A DNA stretch of 61,613 nt from Arthrobacter silviterrae (GCF_011045165.1 NZ_JAAKZI010000029.1:1-61613); one strand, 5' to 3'; shown: positions 8,868-17,650, counted from the first letter of the stretch. Made by a program: numbers and translations. The notes: generated by a model not told the origin, from the letters alone.

Positions 8868-8950
8868 CAATCGGGGCATTTTTTGAGAACGCTCCCGCAC
8901 CAACTGCGGGAGCGTCGGCCAAAACCGCCCCGATTGCAACCGAGCGTCGG
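8868..8950. repeat. Nested palindromic intergenic repeat element
   Basis: CAATCGGGGC (8868-8877) pairs with GCCCCGATTG (8927-8936), enclosing an 11-bp stem ACGCTCCCGCA/TGCGGGAGCGT (8889-8899, 8905-8915). The flank up to 8949, read on the minus strand, contains the 22-base string GACGCTCGGTTGCAAYCGGGGC also found twice near 49.35-49.41 kb. It lies just beyond the stop of the minus-strand isomerase gene and may end its transcript, but no clean U-run follows. A REP/BIME-like dispersed element is the simplest description. Confidence 0.6.
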
Positions 8951-8957
8951 GGGAGTG

Positions 8958-9782
8958 TTAGTCGAGGGTTTGGCCCAGGTGCACGCGGGCAAACTCCAGG
9001 GTTTCGGCCAGCCATTCCTCGCGCTGCCCGGCCCCCTTCGCCTTGCGCGTGGAAATCTCGGCCACCACGGCGCCGTCAAAGCCGTTCCCGGCAATGTGCT
9101 GGAGCACCTCCACGCATTCCTGCGTGCCGTGGCCCGGAATCAGGTGCTGGTCCTTGGTGGACGGCGAGATGCCGTCCGTCAGGTGGATGTGCCGCAGCCT
9201 GGAACCGAGGGCCTTTGCGGCAGCCAGGCTGGAGGCGCCCGCGGACGCCGCGTGGGAGAAGTCCCACGTGACGTCCTGGTAGTCCTGCGGGACGGGGTCC
9301 CAGTGCGGCAGGTAGGCCATGGCCTCTCGCCCACGGACCCGCCACGGGTACATGTTCTCCACGGCAATGCGGACCCCGAACGCGTCCGCAATGTCCCGCA
9401 CCCCGTGGGCAAACGTTTCGGCGTAGTCGTTTTGCCAGCGGAACGGCGGGTGCACCACCACCACGTCGGCGCCGACGTCCACAGCCATCTGGGCCGAGCG
9501 CTGCACCTTGTTCCACGCACTCCCCCACACCTGCTGCGTCAGCAAAAGCGTGGGTGCGTGGATGGCCACGATCGGCTGGTTGTACCGTTCCGCCAGCGCG
9601 TTCAGGGCGGAGGAGTCCTGGCTGTCGCCGTTGTGCGTCACCAGCACCTCCACGCCGTCGTACCCGAGGTCCGCGGCCACCGCAAAGCCGTCGTGGACGG
9701 ACAGCGGGTACACCGACGCCGTGGACAGGGCCACCGGGATGTGGCGCGGTGGCTGGGGGGAATCAGCAGCTGTGGTTGTCAT
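8958..9782 (-). CDS. Sugar phosphate isomerase/epimerase (AP endonuclease 2-like TIM barrel)
   Basis: A 274-residue xylose-isomerase-like TIM-barrel protein. Metal-site segments can be read in order: VVVVHPPFRW, VRIAVENMYP with a metal-ligand glutamate, DVTWDFSHAASAG, LRHIHLTDG and GAVVAEIST. Such barrels act on sugars, inosose or sugar phosphates, and some are endonuclease IV relatives; the substrate is not evident. The gene follows the Ppx/GppA gene with six bases between the stop and the ATG, so they are probably co-transcribed and the start is fixed by coupling. The same pair is common in actinobacteria, where the isomerase has no assigned pathway as far as I know. Confidence 0.88.
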   Translation of the reverse strand: MTTTAADSPQPPRHIPVALSTASVYPLSVHDGFAVAADLGYDGVEVLVTHNGDSQDSSALNALAERYNQPIVAIHAPTLLLTQQVWGSAWNKVQRSAQMAVDVGADVVVVHPPFRWQNDYAETFAHGVRDIADAFGVRIAVENMYPWRVRGREAMAYLPHWDPVPQDYQDVTWDFSHAASAGASSLAAAKALGSRLRHIHLTDGISPSTKDQHLIPGHGTQECVEVLQHIAGNGFDGAVVAEISTRKAKGAGQREEWLAETLEFARVHLGQTLD

Positions 9783-9788
9783 GTCCGC

Positions 9789-10775
9789 CTAGTCGAGTGC
9801 CGAATTTTTGAGCTTGCCAACATGTGCCGGGGGATCCAGCGGCCCGTCAAAAACCAGTTGGTCCAGCCGCCGCAGGATGAGCCCCTCACGCAGCGCCCAC
9901 GGGCTGATTTCCATGGTCTGTACCTGGAACAGTTCCAGGGCTGCCTGCGCCACCAGCGCGCCCGCCAGGACCTGTTTGGCCCTGGCCACGGACACGCCGG
10001 GCAGGTGCAGCCGGTCGGCCGAGGACATGGCGGACAGCCGCTGGCTCCACAGCCCCAGGTCGGTCAGGTGCAGTTCGCGCCTGACGTACGGTCCCATGGA
10101 CGACGGCGCCGCCCCGGTAATGCGCGCCAGCGCCCGGAATGTTTTGGAGGAGCCGGTGACGATGTGCGGGGCACCGAGAGCCTGGACCTCGGCAACGGGC
10201 TCCTTGAGTGTTGCCCTGATGTGCTTGCGCAGTTCCTTCACACTCTTGGCCGTGGGCGGGTCCTCGGTGAGCCAGTCCCGGGTCAGGCGGCCGGCGCCCA
10301 GCGGCACCGAGTGGGCCAGCTCCGGCAGTTCGTTGCTGCCCTGGGCGATTTCAAAGGAGCCACCGCCAATGTCCAGGTTCAGGATGGTCCCGGCGCCCCA
10401 CCCGTGCCAGCGGCGGACGGCGAAGAACGTCATGGCGGATTCCTCGGCACCGGTCAGCTCCGTCAGGCTGATGGTGGTTTCGTGCCGCACCCGGGCCAGC
10501 ACCGCGGCACCATTGGTGGATTCGCGGATCGCCGAGGTGCAGAACGCCAGCAGGTCCTTGGCCCGGTGCCTGGCGGCGAATTCCCACGCCTCCAGAATGA
10601 ACTCGATGAGCTCGGTCTGGCCCTCGTCGTTGATGTTCCCGTCGCCGTCGAGGTATTGCACCAGGCTCAGGGCGCGCTTGTGCGAGGCATAGGGCACCGG
10701 GTTGGCCCCGGGACGCGCGTCAACCAACAGCAGGTGGACCGTGTTGGAGCCAATGTCGAGCACGCCTAATCTCAT
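9789..10775 (-). CDS. ppx: Exopolyphosphatase / guanosine pentaphosphatase family (Ppx/GppA)
   Basis: ASKHA-fold phosphatase of 328 residues acting on polyphosphate or pppGpp. Motifs: the N-terminal phosphate loop LGVLDIGSNTVHLLLVDA, the second nucleotide-fold loop LNLDIGGGSFEIAQG (about residues 130-145), and the IVTGSSKTFRALARI segment. Length fits the short actinobacterial Ppx form lacking the E. coli C-terminal HD-like domains. Start: AATAAT (10782-10787, minus strand) six bases before the ATG, a leaderless pattern. It leads a two-gene unit with the downstream isomerase. Which substrate is hydrolysed cannot be decided here; actinobacteria usually carry two paralogues. Confidence 0.9.
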   Translation of the reverse strand: MRLGVLDIGSNTVHLLLVDARPGANPVPYASHKRALSLVQYLDGDGNINDEGQTELIEFILEAWEFAARHRAKDLLAFCTSAIRESTNGAAVLARVRHETTISLTELTGAEESAMTFFAVRRWHGWGAGTILNLDIGGGSFEIAQGSNELPELAHSVPLGAGRLTRDWLTEDPPTAKSVKELRKHIRATLKEPVAEVQALGAPHIVTGSSKTFRALARITGAAPSSMGPYVRRELHLTDLGLWSQRLSAMSSADRLHLPGVSVARAKQVLAGALVAQAALELFQVQTMEISPWALREGLILRRLDQLVFDGPLDPPAHVGKLKNSALD

Positions 10776-10816
10776 GTGCCCATTATTGCGCGTTCCGGCC
10801 GCGAATAGTTGCCAGT

Positions 10817-10836
10817 CCCGCCGCCGCGGCGGCGGG
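10817..10836. terminator. 20-base perfect palindrome after topA
   Basis: CCCGCCGCCG is followed at once by CGGCGGCGGG, six bases beyond the topA stop codon on the minus strand. It would fold into a very stable GC hairpin. There is no U-run, so it would be a U-less (I-shaped) terminator of the type proposed for actinobacteria, or an mRNA 3'-end stabiliser. Confidence 0.45.
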
Positions 10837-10841
10837 CCCGG

Positions 10842-13601
10842 CTACTTCTTGGCCGGGGCCTTCCGCTTGGCCGCGGGCTTCTTGGCCGGCGTCTTGGCCG
10901 TGCGCTTGACGGGTCCGCGTTCGCGCTTGTCGGCCAGGAGCTCGACGGCGGCCTCACGGGTCAGTTCGCCCACGTCGGTGCCGCGGGGCACGGTGATGTT
11001 GGTGATGCCGTCGGTGATGTACGGGCCAAAGCGGCCCTCCTTCACCACGATCTTCTTCCCTGACACGGGGTCTTCGCCAAACTCAGCCAGCGGGGGCACG
11101 GCGGCGCGGGCGCCGCGCTGCTTGGGCTGGGAGTAAATCTCCAGGGCCGCGTCCAGCGTGAACGTGAAGATTTCCTCTTCCGAGCCGATGGAACGGGAGT
11201 CGGTGCCCTTTTTCAGGTACGGGCCAAAGCGGCCGTTCTGCACCGTGATCTCCACCCCTTCCGCGTCGGCACCGAGCACCCGGGGCAGGCTCATGATCTG
11301 CAGCGCCTGCTCCAGCGTGACGGTGTCCACCGTCATGGTCTTGAACAGGGACCCGGTGCGGGGCTTGGCCTTGACGGGCTTCTTGGCAGGCTTGGGCTTG
11401 CCGTTCTTGTAGTACTCAACGGGCAGCTTGGCAATGTCTTCCTCGGTGAGCTCCGGGATCACCTCGGTGACGTAGGCGCCGTAGCGTCCGTTCTTGGCCA
11501 CCACGGTCAGTCCGGTGGCAGGATCCACGCCCAGCACCCGCTCCTCCGGCGCCGCCGTTTCCATCAGTTCCTGCGCCTTGGCGGGCGTGAGCTCGTCCGG
11601 GGCCAGGTCCTCGGGGACGTTGGCCCGGGCGGATTCGATGATCTCCCCGGTTTTGGGGTCCAGGGTGGGGACGGTCGATTCCAGGTACGGCCCGAACTTG
11701 CCCACGCGCAGCACCAGGGTGTCGGTGATGGCGATCGAGTTGATGTCCCGGGCGTCAATTTCGCCCAGGTTGTTCACGATGCCAAGCAGGCCGTCGTCGG
11801 AATCGTCGCCGTCGGCCCCGAAGTAAAAGTGCTTGAGCCATTCGGAGCCCTTGTCGTCGCCGTTGGCGATGCGGTCCAGGCCCGTCTCCATGCCGGCCGT
11901 GAACTTGTAGTCCACATAGGACGTGAAGTGCTGCTCCAGCAGGCGGATCACGGAGAAGGCAATCCACGTGGGGATCAGCGCCGAACCCTGCTTGCGCACG
12001 TAACCGCGGTCCATGATGGTGGACAGGGTGGAGGCGTACGTGGACGGGCGCCCGATGTCGCGCTCCTCCATCTCCTTGGTCAGCGACGCTTCCGTGAACC
12101 GCGGCGGCGGGGAGGTCTCATGCCCGGTTGCCGTGATTTCGGAGGCTTTCAGGGCGTCCTTTTCCTGGACGTTGGGCAGGCGCTTGTCCGCCTCGTCGGC
12201 GTCGTTGCGGGACTCGTCCCGGCCTTCCTCGTAGGCGGCCAGGAAGCCCCGGAACGTGATGACGGTGCCGGAGACGGAGAATTCCGCATCCTGGCCCCCG
12301 GTGGCGGCAGCGCCGAGCTTGATGGTCGCCGTCGAGCCCTTGGCGTCCGCCATTTGGGAGGCAACCGTGCGCTTCCAGATGAGTTCGTACAGCTTGAACT
12401 CGTCGCCGCGCAGGGCGCTGGCCACCTGGGCGGGGGTGCGGAAGGAGTCGCCGGCGGGGCGGATGGCCTCATGGGCTTCCTGGGCATTGGAGCTCTTGTT
12501 GGCGTAGACGCGCTTGGCGGCCGGCACAAACTCCGGGCCGTACAGTTCCGAGGCCTGGCGGCGGGCAGCGTTGACGGCCTCGTCGCTCAGGGACGAGGAA
12601 TCCGTACGCATATAGGTGATGTAGCCGTTTTCGTACAGGCGCTGGGCGGTGGACATGGTGGACTTGGAGGTGAAGCGCAGCTTCCGCCCGGCCTCCTGCT
12701 GGAGGGTCGACGTCGTAAACGGCGGGGCGGGCCGGCGCGTGTACGGCTTGTGCTCCACGGAGCGGACGGCGAAGTCTGCGTGTTCCAGGCCCAGCGCCAG
12801 CGCCTTCGCGGCGGCCTCGTCCAGGTGCGCCACGTTCTTGCCGGTCAGCTGGCCCTTGTCGTTGAAGTCGCGCCCGGAGGCCACGCGCTTCCCATCGAGG
12901 GCGGACAGCTTAGCGGTGAAGGCTTCCTTGCCGTCCACGGGGGCGAAGCTGCCCAGCAGGTCCCAGTAGCCGGCGGAACGGAACGCCATGCGCTCGCGTT
13001 CGCGCTCCACCACCATGCGGGTGACAACGGACTGGACGCGGCCGGCGGACAGTCCGCGGGAGACCTTGCGCCACAGCACGGGGGAAATTTCGTAGCCGTA
13101 GAGCCGGTCCAGCACGCGGCGGGTTTCCTGGGCATCCACCAAATCCGTGTCCAGGTCCCGGAGGCTGGTGAGTGCGCGCTGCAGGGATTCCTTGGTGATT
13201 TCGGCAAATGTCATGCGGTGCACGGGCACCTTGGGCTTGAGCACCTCAAGCAGGTGCCACGCGATGGCCTCGCCTTCGCGGTCCCCATCAGTTGCGAGGT
13301 AAAGTTCGTCGGCGTCCTTGAGCTGCGCCTTGAGCTCCGCCACCTTCTTCTTCTTGTCCGGGGAGATGACGTAATAGGGCTTGAAGCCGTTTTCCAGGTC
13401 GACGGCGAACTTGCCGATGGAGGACTTCTTCAGCTCAGCCGGGAGGTCCGACGGTTGCGGCAGGTCACGGATGTGGCCAATGGAAGCCTCGACAACGAAA
13501 CCCTCGCCCAGGTACTTGGCGATGGTCTTGCTCTTGGCGGGGGACTCCACGATGACGAGCTTTTTGCCGGTCTTTGGCTTGCTGGCTGCCTTGCTGGGCA
13601 C
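10842..13601 (-). CDS. topA: DNA topoisomerase I
   Basis: Type IA topoisomerase relaxing negative supercoils, 919 residues. A Toprim domain opens with KKLVIVESPAKSKTIAKYLG; the active-site tyrosine lies in the segment ITYMRTDSSSL. The C-terminal part has several Topo_C repeats, each with a GRFGPYL-like core (for example NGRYGAYVTE, NGRFGPYLKKG, EGRFGPYITDG), and no zinc-finger cysteines. It ends in a lysine/alanine-rich tail typical of actinobacterial TopA. GTG at 13601 is chosen over the ATG at 13646 because TAGGAG precedes it by four bases and because family members start with a short basic leader before KKLVIVES. Confidence 0.96.
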   Translation of the reverse strand: MPSKAASKPKTGKKLVIVESPAKSKTIAKYLGEGFVVEASIGHIRDLPQPSDLPAELKKSSIGKFAVDLENGFKPYYVISPDKKKKVAELKAQLKDADELYLATDGDREGEAIAWHLLEVLKPKVPVHRMTFAEITKESLQRALTSLRDLDTDLVDAQETRRVLDRLYGYEISPVLWRKVSRGLSAGRVQSVVTRMVVERERERMAFRSAGYWDLLGSFAPVDGKEAFTAKLSALDGKRVASGRDFNDKGQLTGKNVAHLDEAAAKALALGLEHADFAVRSVEHKPYTRRPAPPFTTSTLQQEAGRKLRFTSKSTMSTAQRLYENGYITYMRTDSSSLSDEAVNAARRQASELYGPEFVPAAKRVYANKSSNAQEAHEAIRPAGDSFRTPAQVASALRGDEFKLYELIWKRTVASQMADAKGSTATIKLGAAATGGQDAEFSVSGTVITFRGFLAAYEEGRDESRNDADEADKRLPNVQEKDALKASEITATGHETSPPPRFTEASLTKEMEERDIGRPSTYASTLSTIMDRGYVRKQGSALIPTWIAFSVIRLLEQHFTSYVDYKFTAGMETGLDRIANGDDKGSEWLKHFYFGADGDDSDDGLLGIVNNLGEIDARDINSIAITDTLVLRVGKFGPYLESTVPTLDPKTGEIIESARANVPEDLAPDELTPAKAQELMETAAPEERVLGVDPATGLTVVAKNGRYGAYVTEVIPELTEEDIAKLPVEYYKNGKPKPAKKPVKAKPRTGSLFKTMTVDTVTLEQALQIMSLPRVLGADAEGVEITVQNGRFGPYLKKGTDSRSIGSEEEIFTFTLDAALEIYSQPKQRGARAAVPPLAEFGEDPVSGKKIVVKEGRFGPYITDGITNITVPRGTDVGELTREAAVELLADKRERGPVKRTAKTPAKKPAAKRKAPAKK

Positions 13602-13724
13602 GGTACTCCTACAGGGAATGAAAGGTTGCGCGAACGGCGCACCCATGAGCCTAGTTCACCATATTTTTACCCCCAACATGTATTGCAAGGGAAACCGGGG
13701 GTCCCCTGGCGCCGCGGCGGGGAG

Positions 13725-15416
13725 CTATTCGGCGGGCAGCAGAAAGCCGTCCCGGAGCAAGTTGCACACCCTGCCATAGAGGACGTCGGCGAAGTCGGCA
13801 TCATCGCGTTCCAGCAGGGCGGCGAGGGCCCCAATCAGCTGGCGCACCGTCAGTCCGCCGTCGCTGGCGGAGACAAATCCGGCCAGTTCGGTGCTCAGCA
13901 GCGTGGTACGGCGCAGCCCGGCACCCTGGCGGAGCAGTATCACGCCGGGATGCTCGGCGCCGGGTTTTTGGTGGCGCTCCTCGGTGACGTCGCCCGCCAC
14001 GTCCAGGCGTTCATCCCAGATGTCAGCGCGGGCGTCGATCCACGCTTCGCGGTCCAAGGTGGCGGCCAGGTGCGGGCCCGCGGGCTGTTCAATCGGGTAC
14101 AGGATTTCCTCACAGCGGGTGTCCGTGCTGAAGTTCGACGCCGGCATGCCCGCCTGGGCAGCCGGCTCCGGCTTGCGCAGCAGGATGTAGCCGAAGCCGA
14201 TTCCCGCCACATTGCGGGACGCGAAGTCGCGCAAATAGTCCCCGTAGGCCAGGGCGTACGCTTCCCGGTCCCGCCCCTGAGAGGCATCCTGCAGCCAGGT
14301 TTCCGCGTAGGAGCCGGGACTGAGCTGCTCACGCTGGATGAACCAGGCCTGCACGCCGTCCGGGACCCACTGCCTGGGCCGGGCGTCCCATCCGAGGGGC
14401 CCGCCGGCGTCGTCCTGTCCCACCTCCCAGTTGCCCAGCATCTGGGCGGTGCCGCCGGGGGCCAGGACCGCCGGAAGCCCGCGGACCAGGTTTTCGACAA
14501 TGGCGTCCCCGGCCAGCCCGCCGTCGCGGTAGGTGAACTGGTCAGCGGACTGCTCGCCGCGGTGGCGCGGGGTGATGACGAACGGCGGGTTGGAAACCAC
14601 CAGGTCGAAGCATTCACCCGCCACCGGGTCCAGCAGGCTGCCGAGCCGCAGCGACACCCTGGCGTCCTTGGTGGCCGGGTCAAAATCCTTCGGGGCGAGC
14701 CCCAGTGCCGGCGCGTTGAGCATGAGGTTGAAGCGGGTGAAGGCGAGCGCACGGGCGGAAATGTCGGTGGCCACCACTGTCGCGGCGTGTTGGAGCAGGT
14801 GGAACAGCTGGATCCCGCAGCCGGTGCCGAGGTCCAGTGCACGGGCCACGGGGCGGCGGATGGTGGCCTGGGCGAGGGTGAGGGAGGCCTGTCCGATCCC
14901 GAGGACGTGGTCATGCCTGAGGACGCCGGGGCGCTGGTGGGCACCCAGGTCGCTGGCCACCCAGAGGTTGGTGTCGGCGCGCCCAGGAGTTCCTGCACCG
15001 TCGGGTGTTGCGCCGTCGGGGGTGTCGCCGGGCCAGCCGTAGGGGCGGAGGTCGACGGCGGCGCGCAGGAGGGCGGGCCCGCCGGCTGCCGCAGTTTCAG
15101 CCGGCTCCACCAGGCCGAGGGCTGCCAGCGCGTCCAGGCCCACGCCGGGCAGGGCCCGGGCCAGCGCCTCCCCCGTGACATCCTCGGCCAGCAGCCACAA
15201 CTTGGCCACGGTGGCCAGCGGCTCATGGCTGCCGCGGAGCACCAGGGAGGCGGGGACCCACTGGTCCCGGGACAGCGCCTCGGAGGCCTCGGCACCCAGG
15301 AGCCGCGCCACGCCGTCGACCGTGTAGTCCAGGGCGGCAAGGTCGGCGGCGAGCGCGTGCAGGAGGGCCGGGTTGTCACTGCGCGGGGCATCGGGGATGG
15401 CGGCGAAATCTGTCAT
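13725..15416 (-). CDS. Class I SAM-dependent methyltransferase with N-terminal winged-helix-like region
   Basis: A 563-residue protein. Residues 1-150 form an alpha-rich segment of the kind seen ahead of methyltransferase-small domains in actinobacteria (DUF7059-like by memory). The central Rossmann methyltransferase has motif I ARALDLGTGCGIQLFHLL, acidic motif II VVATDISARALAF and the catalytic motif VVSNPPFVITPRH. NPPF indicates N-methylation of a planar amine: adenine, guanine or glutamine. The C-terminal 170 residues are unassigned. Leaderless start: TAGGCT at 15423-15428 (minus strand), six bases, then ATG. PrmC-, RsmC- or RlmG-like substrates are possible; I cannot choose. It is transcribed divergently from the PheRS-like gene. 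Confidence 0.85.
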   Translation of the reverse strand: MTDFAAIPDAPRSDNPALLHALAADLAALDYTVDGVARLLGAEASEALSRDQWVPASLVLRGSHEPLATVAKLWLLAEDVTGEALARALPGVGLDALAALGLVEPAETAAAGGPALLRAAVDLRPYGWPGDTPDGATPDGAGTPGRADTNLWVASDLGAHQRPGVLRHDHVLGIGQASLTLAQATIRRPVARALDLGTGCGIQLFHLLQHAATVVATDISARALAFTRFNLMLNAPALGLAPKDFDPATKDARVSLRLGSLLDPVAGECFDLVVSNPPFVITPRHRGEQSADQFTYRDGGLAGDAIVENLVRGLPAVLAPGGTAQMLGNWEVGQDDAGGPLGWDARPRQWVPDGVQAWFIQREQLSPGSYAETWLQDASQGRDREAYALAYGDYLRDFASRNVAGIGFGYILLRKPEPAAQAGMPASNFSTDTRCEEILYPIEQPAGPHLAATLDREAWIDARADIWDERLDVAGDVTEERHQKPGAEHPGVILLRQGAGLRRTTLLSTELAGFVSASDGGLTVRQLIGALAALLERDDADFADVLYGRVCNLLRDGFLLPAE

Positions 15417-15422
15417 TGGACA

Positions 15423-15481
15423 AGCCTAGCGATCCGGGCCCTGCCGGACGGCAGGGCCCGGGATATTCCGGGGCGTAGAAT
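15423..15481. promoter_or_regulatory. Divergent leaderless promoters around a 12-bp dyad
   Basis: The minus-strand TAGGCT (15423-15428) serves the methyltransferase. The plus-strand TAGAAT (15476-15481) stands six bases before an ATG at 15488. Between them, CCGGGCCCTGCC (15434-15445) and GGCAGGGCCCGG (15450-15461) form a perfect inverted repeat with a four-base loop. The dyad covers the -35 position of the plus-strand promoter, so it may be a shared operator. Confidence 0.5.
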
Positions 15482-15487
15482 GGCTTC

Positions 15488-15559
15488 ATGCACATCAACC
15501 AGCGATTTACCTGCCCTCGGCCGCATCCGGCCGCATGGGCTGCTTCGCTGACGCGCTGA
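15488..15559 (+). CDS. Possible leaderless 23-residue leader peptide
   Basis: ATG 15488 lies six bases after TAGAAT, the arrangement used by several genes in this window, and opens a 23-codon frame beginning MHINQRFTCPRPHP and ending in a TGA at 15557. After the stop, AGTCC (15559-15563) and GGACT (15604-15608) can close a GC-rich stem holding GGCGG/CCGCC, and the PheRS-like ATG follows at 15622. A translated leader followed by a hairpin ahead of a synthetase-like gene suggests attenuation. The peptide has no run of one amino acid (two His, four Pro, one Cys, one Phe, one Trp), so the signal is unclear. Confidence 0.35.
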   Translation: MHINQRFTCPRPHPAAWAASLTR

Positions 15560-15621
15560 GTCCATCCGGCGGCGGCTGAGGGGTTTTTGCCCACCGCCCT
15601 CCCGGACTTCAAGGATTCCCC

Positions 15622-16752
15622 ATGCACACCGTAATATCCCATTCCGAACTCAATGCCGCCCTGGGCATCCCGGACCTGAGCGATCCCTCCTCAGGCCACG
15701 CCCTCTCCGCCCTGCTGGCCGCCGTCACGGACGCCCTGGCCTCGCGGTGGGGCGTTCCCGTCGCCGAACACCGCCCCAACCCGCTGGTCTCGGTGCGCGA
15801 CAACTACGACCGCCTCGGCTTCAGCCCCGATGACGTCACCCGCGATTCGCGCTATTCCCGCCATGTCAGTCCCACCGTCATGCTCCGCAGCCACACCTCC
15901 GCCGGCGTTCCGGCCGTGTTGGATTCACTCCGGGGCGAGCTGGGCCGCTACGACACCCTCCATGTGCTGCCGGGCCTCGTGTACCGCCGCGACGCCGTGG
16001 ACCGCACGCATGTGGGCACCCCGCACCAGGTGGATTTGTGGCGGCTTCGCTCGCGCGGCCTGCTGGGCGTGCCGGACCTGACGGACATGCTGGGCACCGT
16101 GGTCGACGCCGTCCTGCCGGGTGCGCACTGGCGGGCCGTCCCCACCGCCCACCCGTACACGACGGCAGGCGTGCAGCTGGACGTCCAGGTGGGCGGGGAA
16201 TGGCTGGAACTGGCCGAGGCGGGGCTGGTGGCTGCCCCGGTGCTGCGCGCGGCCGGGCTGGAACCGCGCCGGTGGGGCGGGCTGGCGCTGGGCATGGGCC
16301 TGGACCGCGCCCTGATGCTGCGCAAGGGCATTGACGACATCCGGCTGCTGCGCTCAACGGATCCGCGTGTCGCCGCCCAGATGGCGGACCTGTCCCCCTA
16401 CCGCCCGGTTTCCGCCATGCCGCCCATCCGGCGGGACCTGTCGCTGGTGTGCGCGGACGACGTCGATGCCGAGGTTTTGGGGGATGCGGCCCGTTCCGCG
16501 CTGGGTCCCGACGCAGACGTGCTGGCGGGGGTGGAGGTGCTGGGCGTGACCCCTGTGGACCAGCTGCCGCCGTCGGCCGTGTCCAGGCTGGGCCTGGTGC
16601 CGGGCCTTGGTGCCGGGCAGGCCAACGTGCTGGTGCGGCTGACGCTGCAGTCACTGGAGCGGACCCTCACCTCGGCGGAGGCCAATGTGCTCCGCAACCG
16701 GGTTTACCTGGCGCTGCATGAGGGGCCGGAGCTCGAGCTGATCGCCGTGTGA
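15622..16752 (+). CDS. Stand-alone phenylalanyl-tRNA synthetase-like protein (PheS core plus FDX-ACB domain)
   Basis: 376 residues that combine a PheS-like class II catalytic core with a PheT-type C-terminal anticodon-binding domain, the architecture of monomeric mitochondrial PheRS. Residues 87-95 (MLRSHTSAG) match the PheS HTS motif; motif 2 is LVYRRDAVDRTHVGTPHQVD (119-138); motif 3 is ALGMGLDRALMLRKGIDDIR (222-241). FDX-ACB begins near 262 with MPPIRRDLSLV. In PheS the phenylalanine pocket carries an FPFTEPS-type segment; here it reads HPYTTAG (177-183), so substrate preference has probably changed. No PheS N-terminal coiled coil is present. It may charge an unusual substrate or modify something other than tRNA. 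The start follows the leader hairpin; only a weak AAGGA is seen. Confidence 0.8.
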   Translation: MHTVISHSELNAALGIPDLSDPSSGHALSALLAAVTDALASRWGVPVAEHRPNPLVSVRDNYDRLGFSPDDVTRDSRYSRHVSPTVMLRSHTSAGVPAVLDSLRGELGRYDTLHVLPGLVYRRDAVDRTHVGTPHQVDLWRLRSRGLLGVPDLTDMLGTVVDAVLPGAHWRAVPTAHPYTTAGVQLDVQVGGEWLELAEAGLVAAPVLRAAGLEPRRWGGLALGMGLDRALMLRKGIDDIRLLRSTDPRVAAQMADLSPYRPVSAMPPIRRDLSLVCADDVDAEVLGDAARSALGPDADVLAGVEVLGVTPVDQLPPSAVSRLGLVPGLGAGQANVLVRLTLQSLERTLTSAEANVLRNRVYLALHEGPELELIAV

Positions 16753-16756
16753 GGAG

Positions 16757-17650
16757 TCAGTCCGTGCAGCCCTGCGGGCATTGGAGCGTTTCCGGCTCGC
16801 TGGCGCAGGCGGCACAGTAGAGGTTGAGGTTGCGGCAGCTGGGGTTGGAGCAGTTTTCAAATTTGTTGCTGGGGGTGTTGCAGCGGATGCAGCGGCCGAT
16901 TTCCTTGGCCTCGTCGCTGAATTCCAGGTGCATGCGCTTGTCGAACACGTAGAGGGAGCCTTCCCAGAGGCCCTTGTCCTTGAAGGTTTCGCCGTAGCGG
17001 ACGATGCCGCCGTCCATTTGGTAGACCTCCTTGAAGCCGCGGTTGACCATGAGGGAGCTCAGGACTTCGCAGCGGATGCCGCCGGTGCAATAGGTGACGA
17101 CGGGCTTGTCCTTGAGGTTGTCGTATTTGCCGGAGTCCAGTTCCTTAATGAAGTCGTGGGTGGTGGCGACGTCGGGGACCACGGCGTTCTTGAACTTGCC
17201 GATCTGGGCCTCGAAGGCGTTGCGGCCGTCGAAGAATACGACCTCCTCGCCCTTGGATTCCTTCTCCGCGACGAGTTCATGGAGCTCCTCCGGCTTGAGG
17301 TGCGTGCCGCCGCCCACCACGCCGTTTTCATCCACCTTGAGCTCGCCGGGGGCACCGAAGCTGACGATTTCCTCGCGGGCCTTCACGCTCAGGCGGGGGA
17401 AGTCGTCACCGGTGCCGTCGGACCACTTGACATCAATGTCCTTGAACCCGGCGTACTCGCGCGTGGTTTTCAGGTACTGCTTGAGGTCCTTGATGTCCCC
17501 GCCCACCGTGGCGTTGATGCCGTCCTTGGAGATCAGGATCCGGCCCTTGAGCTGGAGTTTTTCGCATAGGGCGCGCTGCCACAGCCGCACCGCTTCCGGG
17601 TCGGGGACGGGGGCGAAGCCGTAAAAGAGCACAATTTTGTTCAAAGCCAC
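16757..17650 (-). CDS. trhO: tRNA uridine-34 hydroxylase TrhO (rhodanese-domain protein)
   Basis: Rhodanese-superfamily enzyme that makes 5-hydroxyuridine at wobble position 34 of tRNAs using O2. The 297-residue protein has the N-terminal acylphosphatase-like domain ([17 protein letters not shown]), the rhodanese domain with the active-site loop [15 protein letters not shown], and a cysteine-rich C-terminus ([19 protein letters not shown], then CAAC), all family features. GTG at 17650 is chosen: TACGCT lies seven bases upstream on the minus strand (leaderless), and family members start at [13 protein letters not shown] longer reading to 17746 would overlap the promoter of the divergent acetyltransferase. 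It converges tail to tail with the PheRS-like gene with a four-base gap, so two tRNA-related genes are neighbours. Confidence 0.92.
   Translation of the reverse strand: MALNKIVLFYGFAPVPDPEAVRLWQRALCEKLQLKGRILISKDGINATVGGDIKDLKQYLKTTREYAGFKDIDVKWSDGTGDDFPRLSVKAREEIVSFGAPGELKVDENGVVGGGTHLKPEELHELVAEKESKGEEVVFFDGRNAFEAQIGKFKNAVVPDVATTHDFIKELDSGKYDNLKDKPVVTYCTGGIRCEVLSSLMVNRGFKEVYQMDGGIVRYGETFKDKGLWEGSLYVFDKRMHLEFSDEAKEIGRCIRCNTPSNKFENCSNPSCRNLNLYCAACASEPETLQCPQGCTD

Noticed and set aside
8889-8915. Simple intrinsic terminator for the isomerase gene
   Set aside because: On the minus strand the stem is followed by TCTCAAAAAA, not a U-run, and it sits inside a larger repeated palindrome.
11829-15551. 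A 1240-codon open frame on the plus strand opposite topA and the methyltransferase
   Set aside because: It is antisense to two clear genes, has no recognisable motif, and follows from the strong third-position GC bias.
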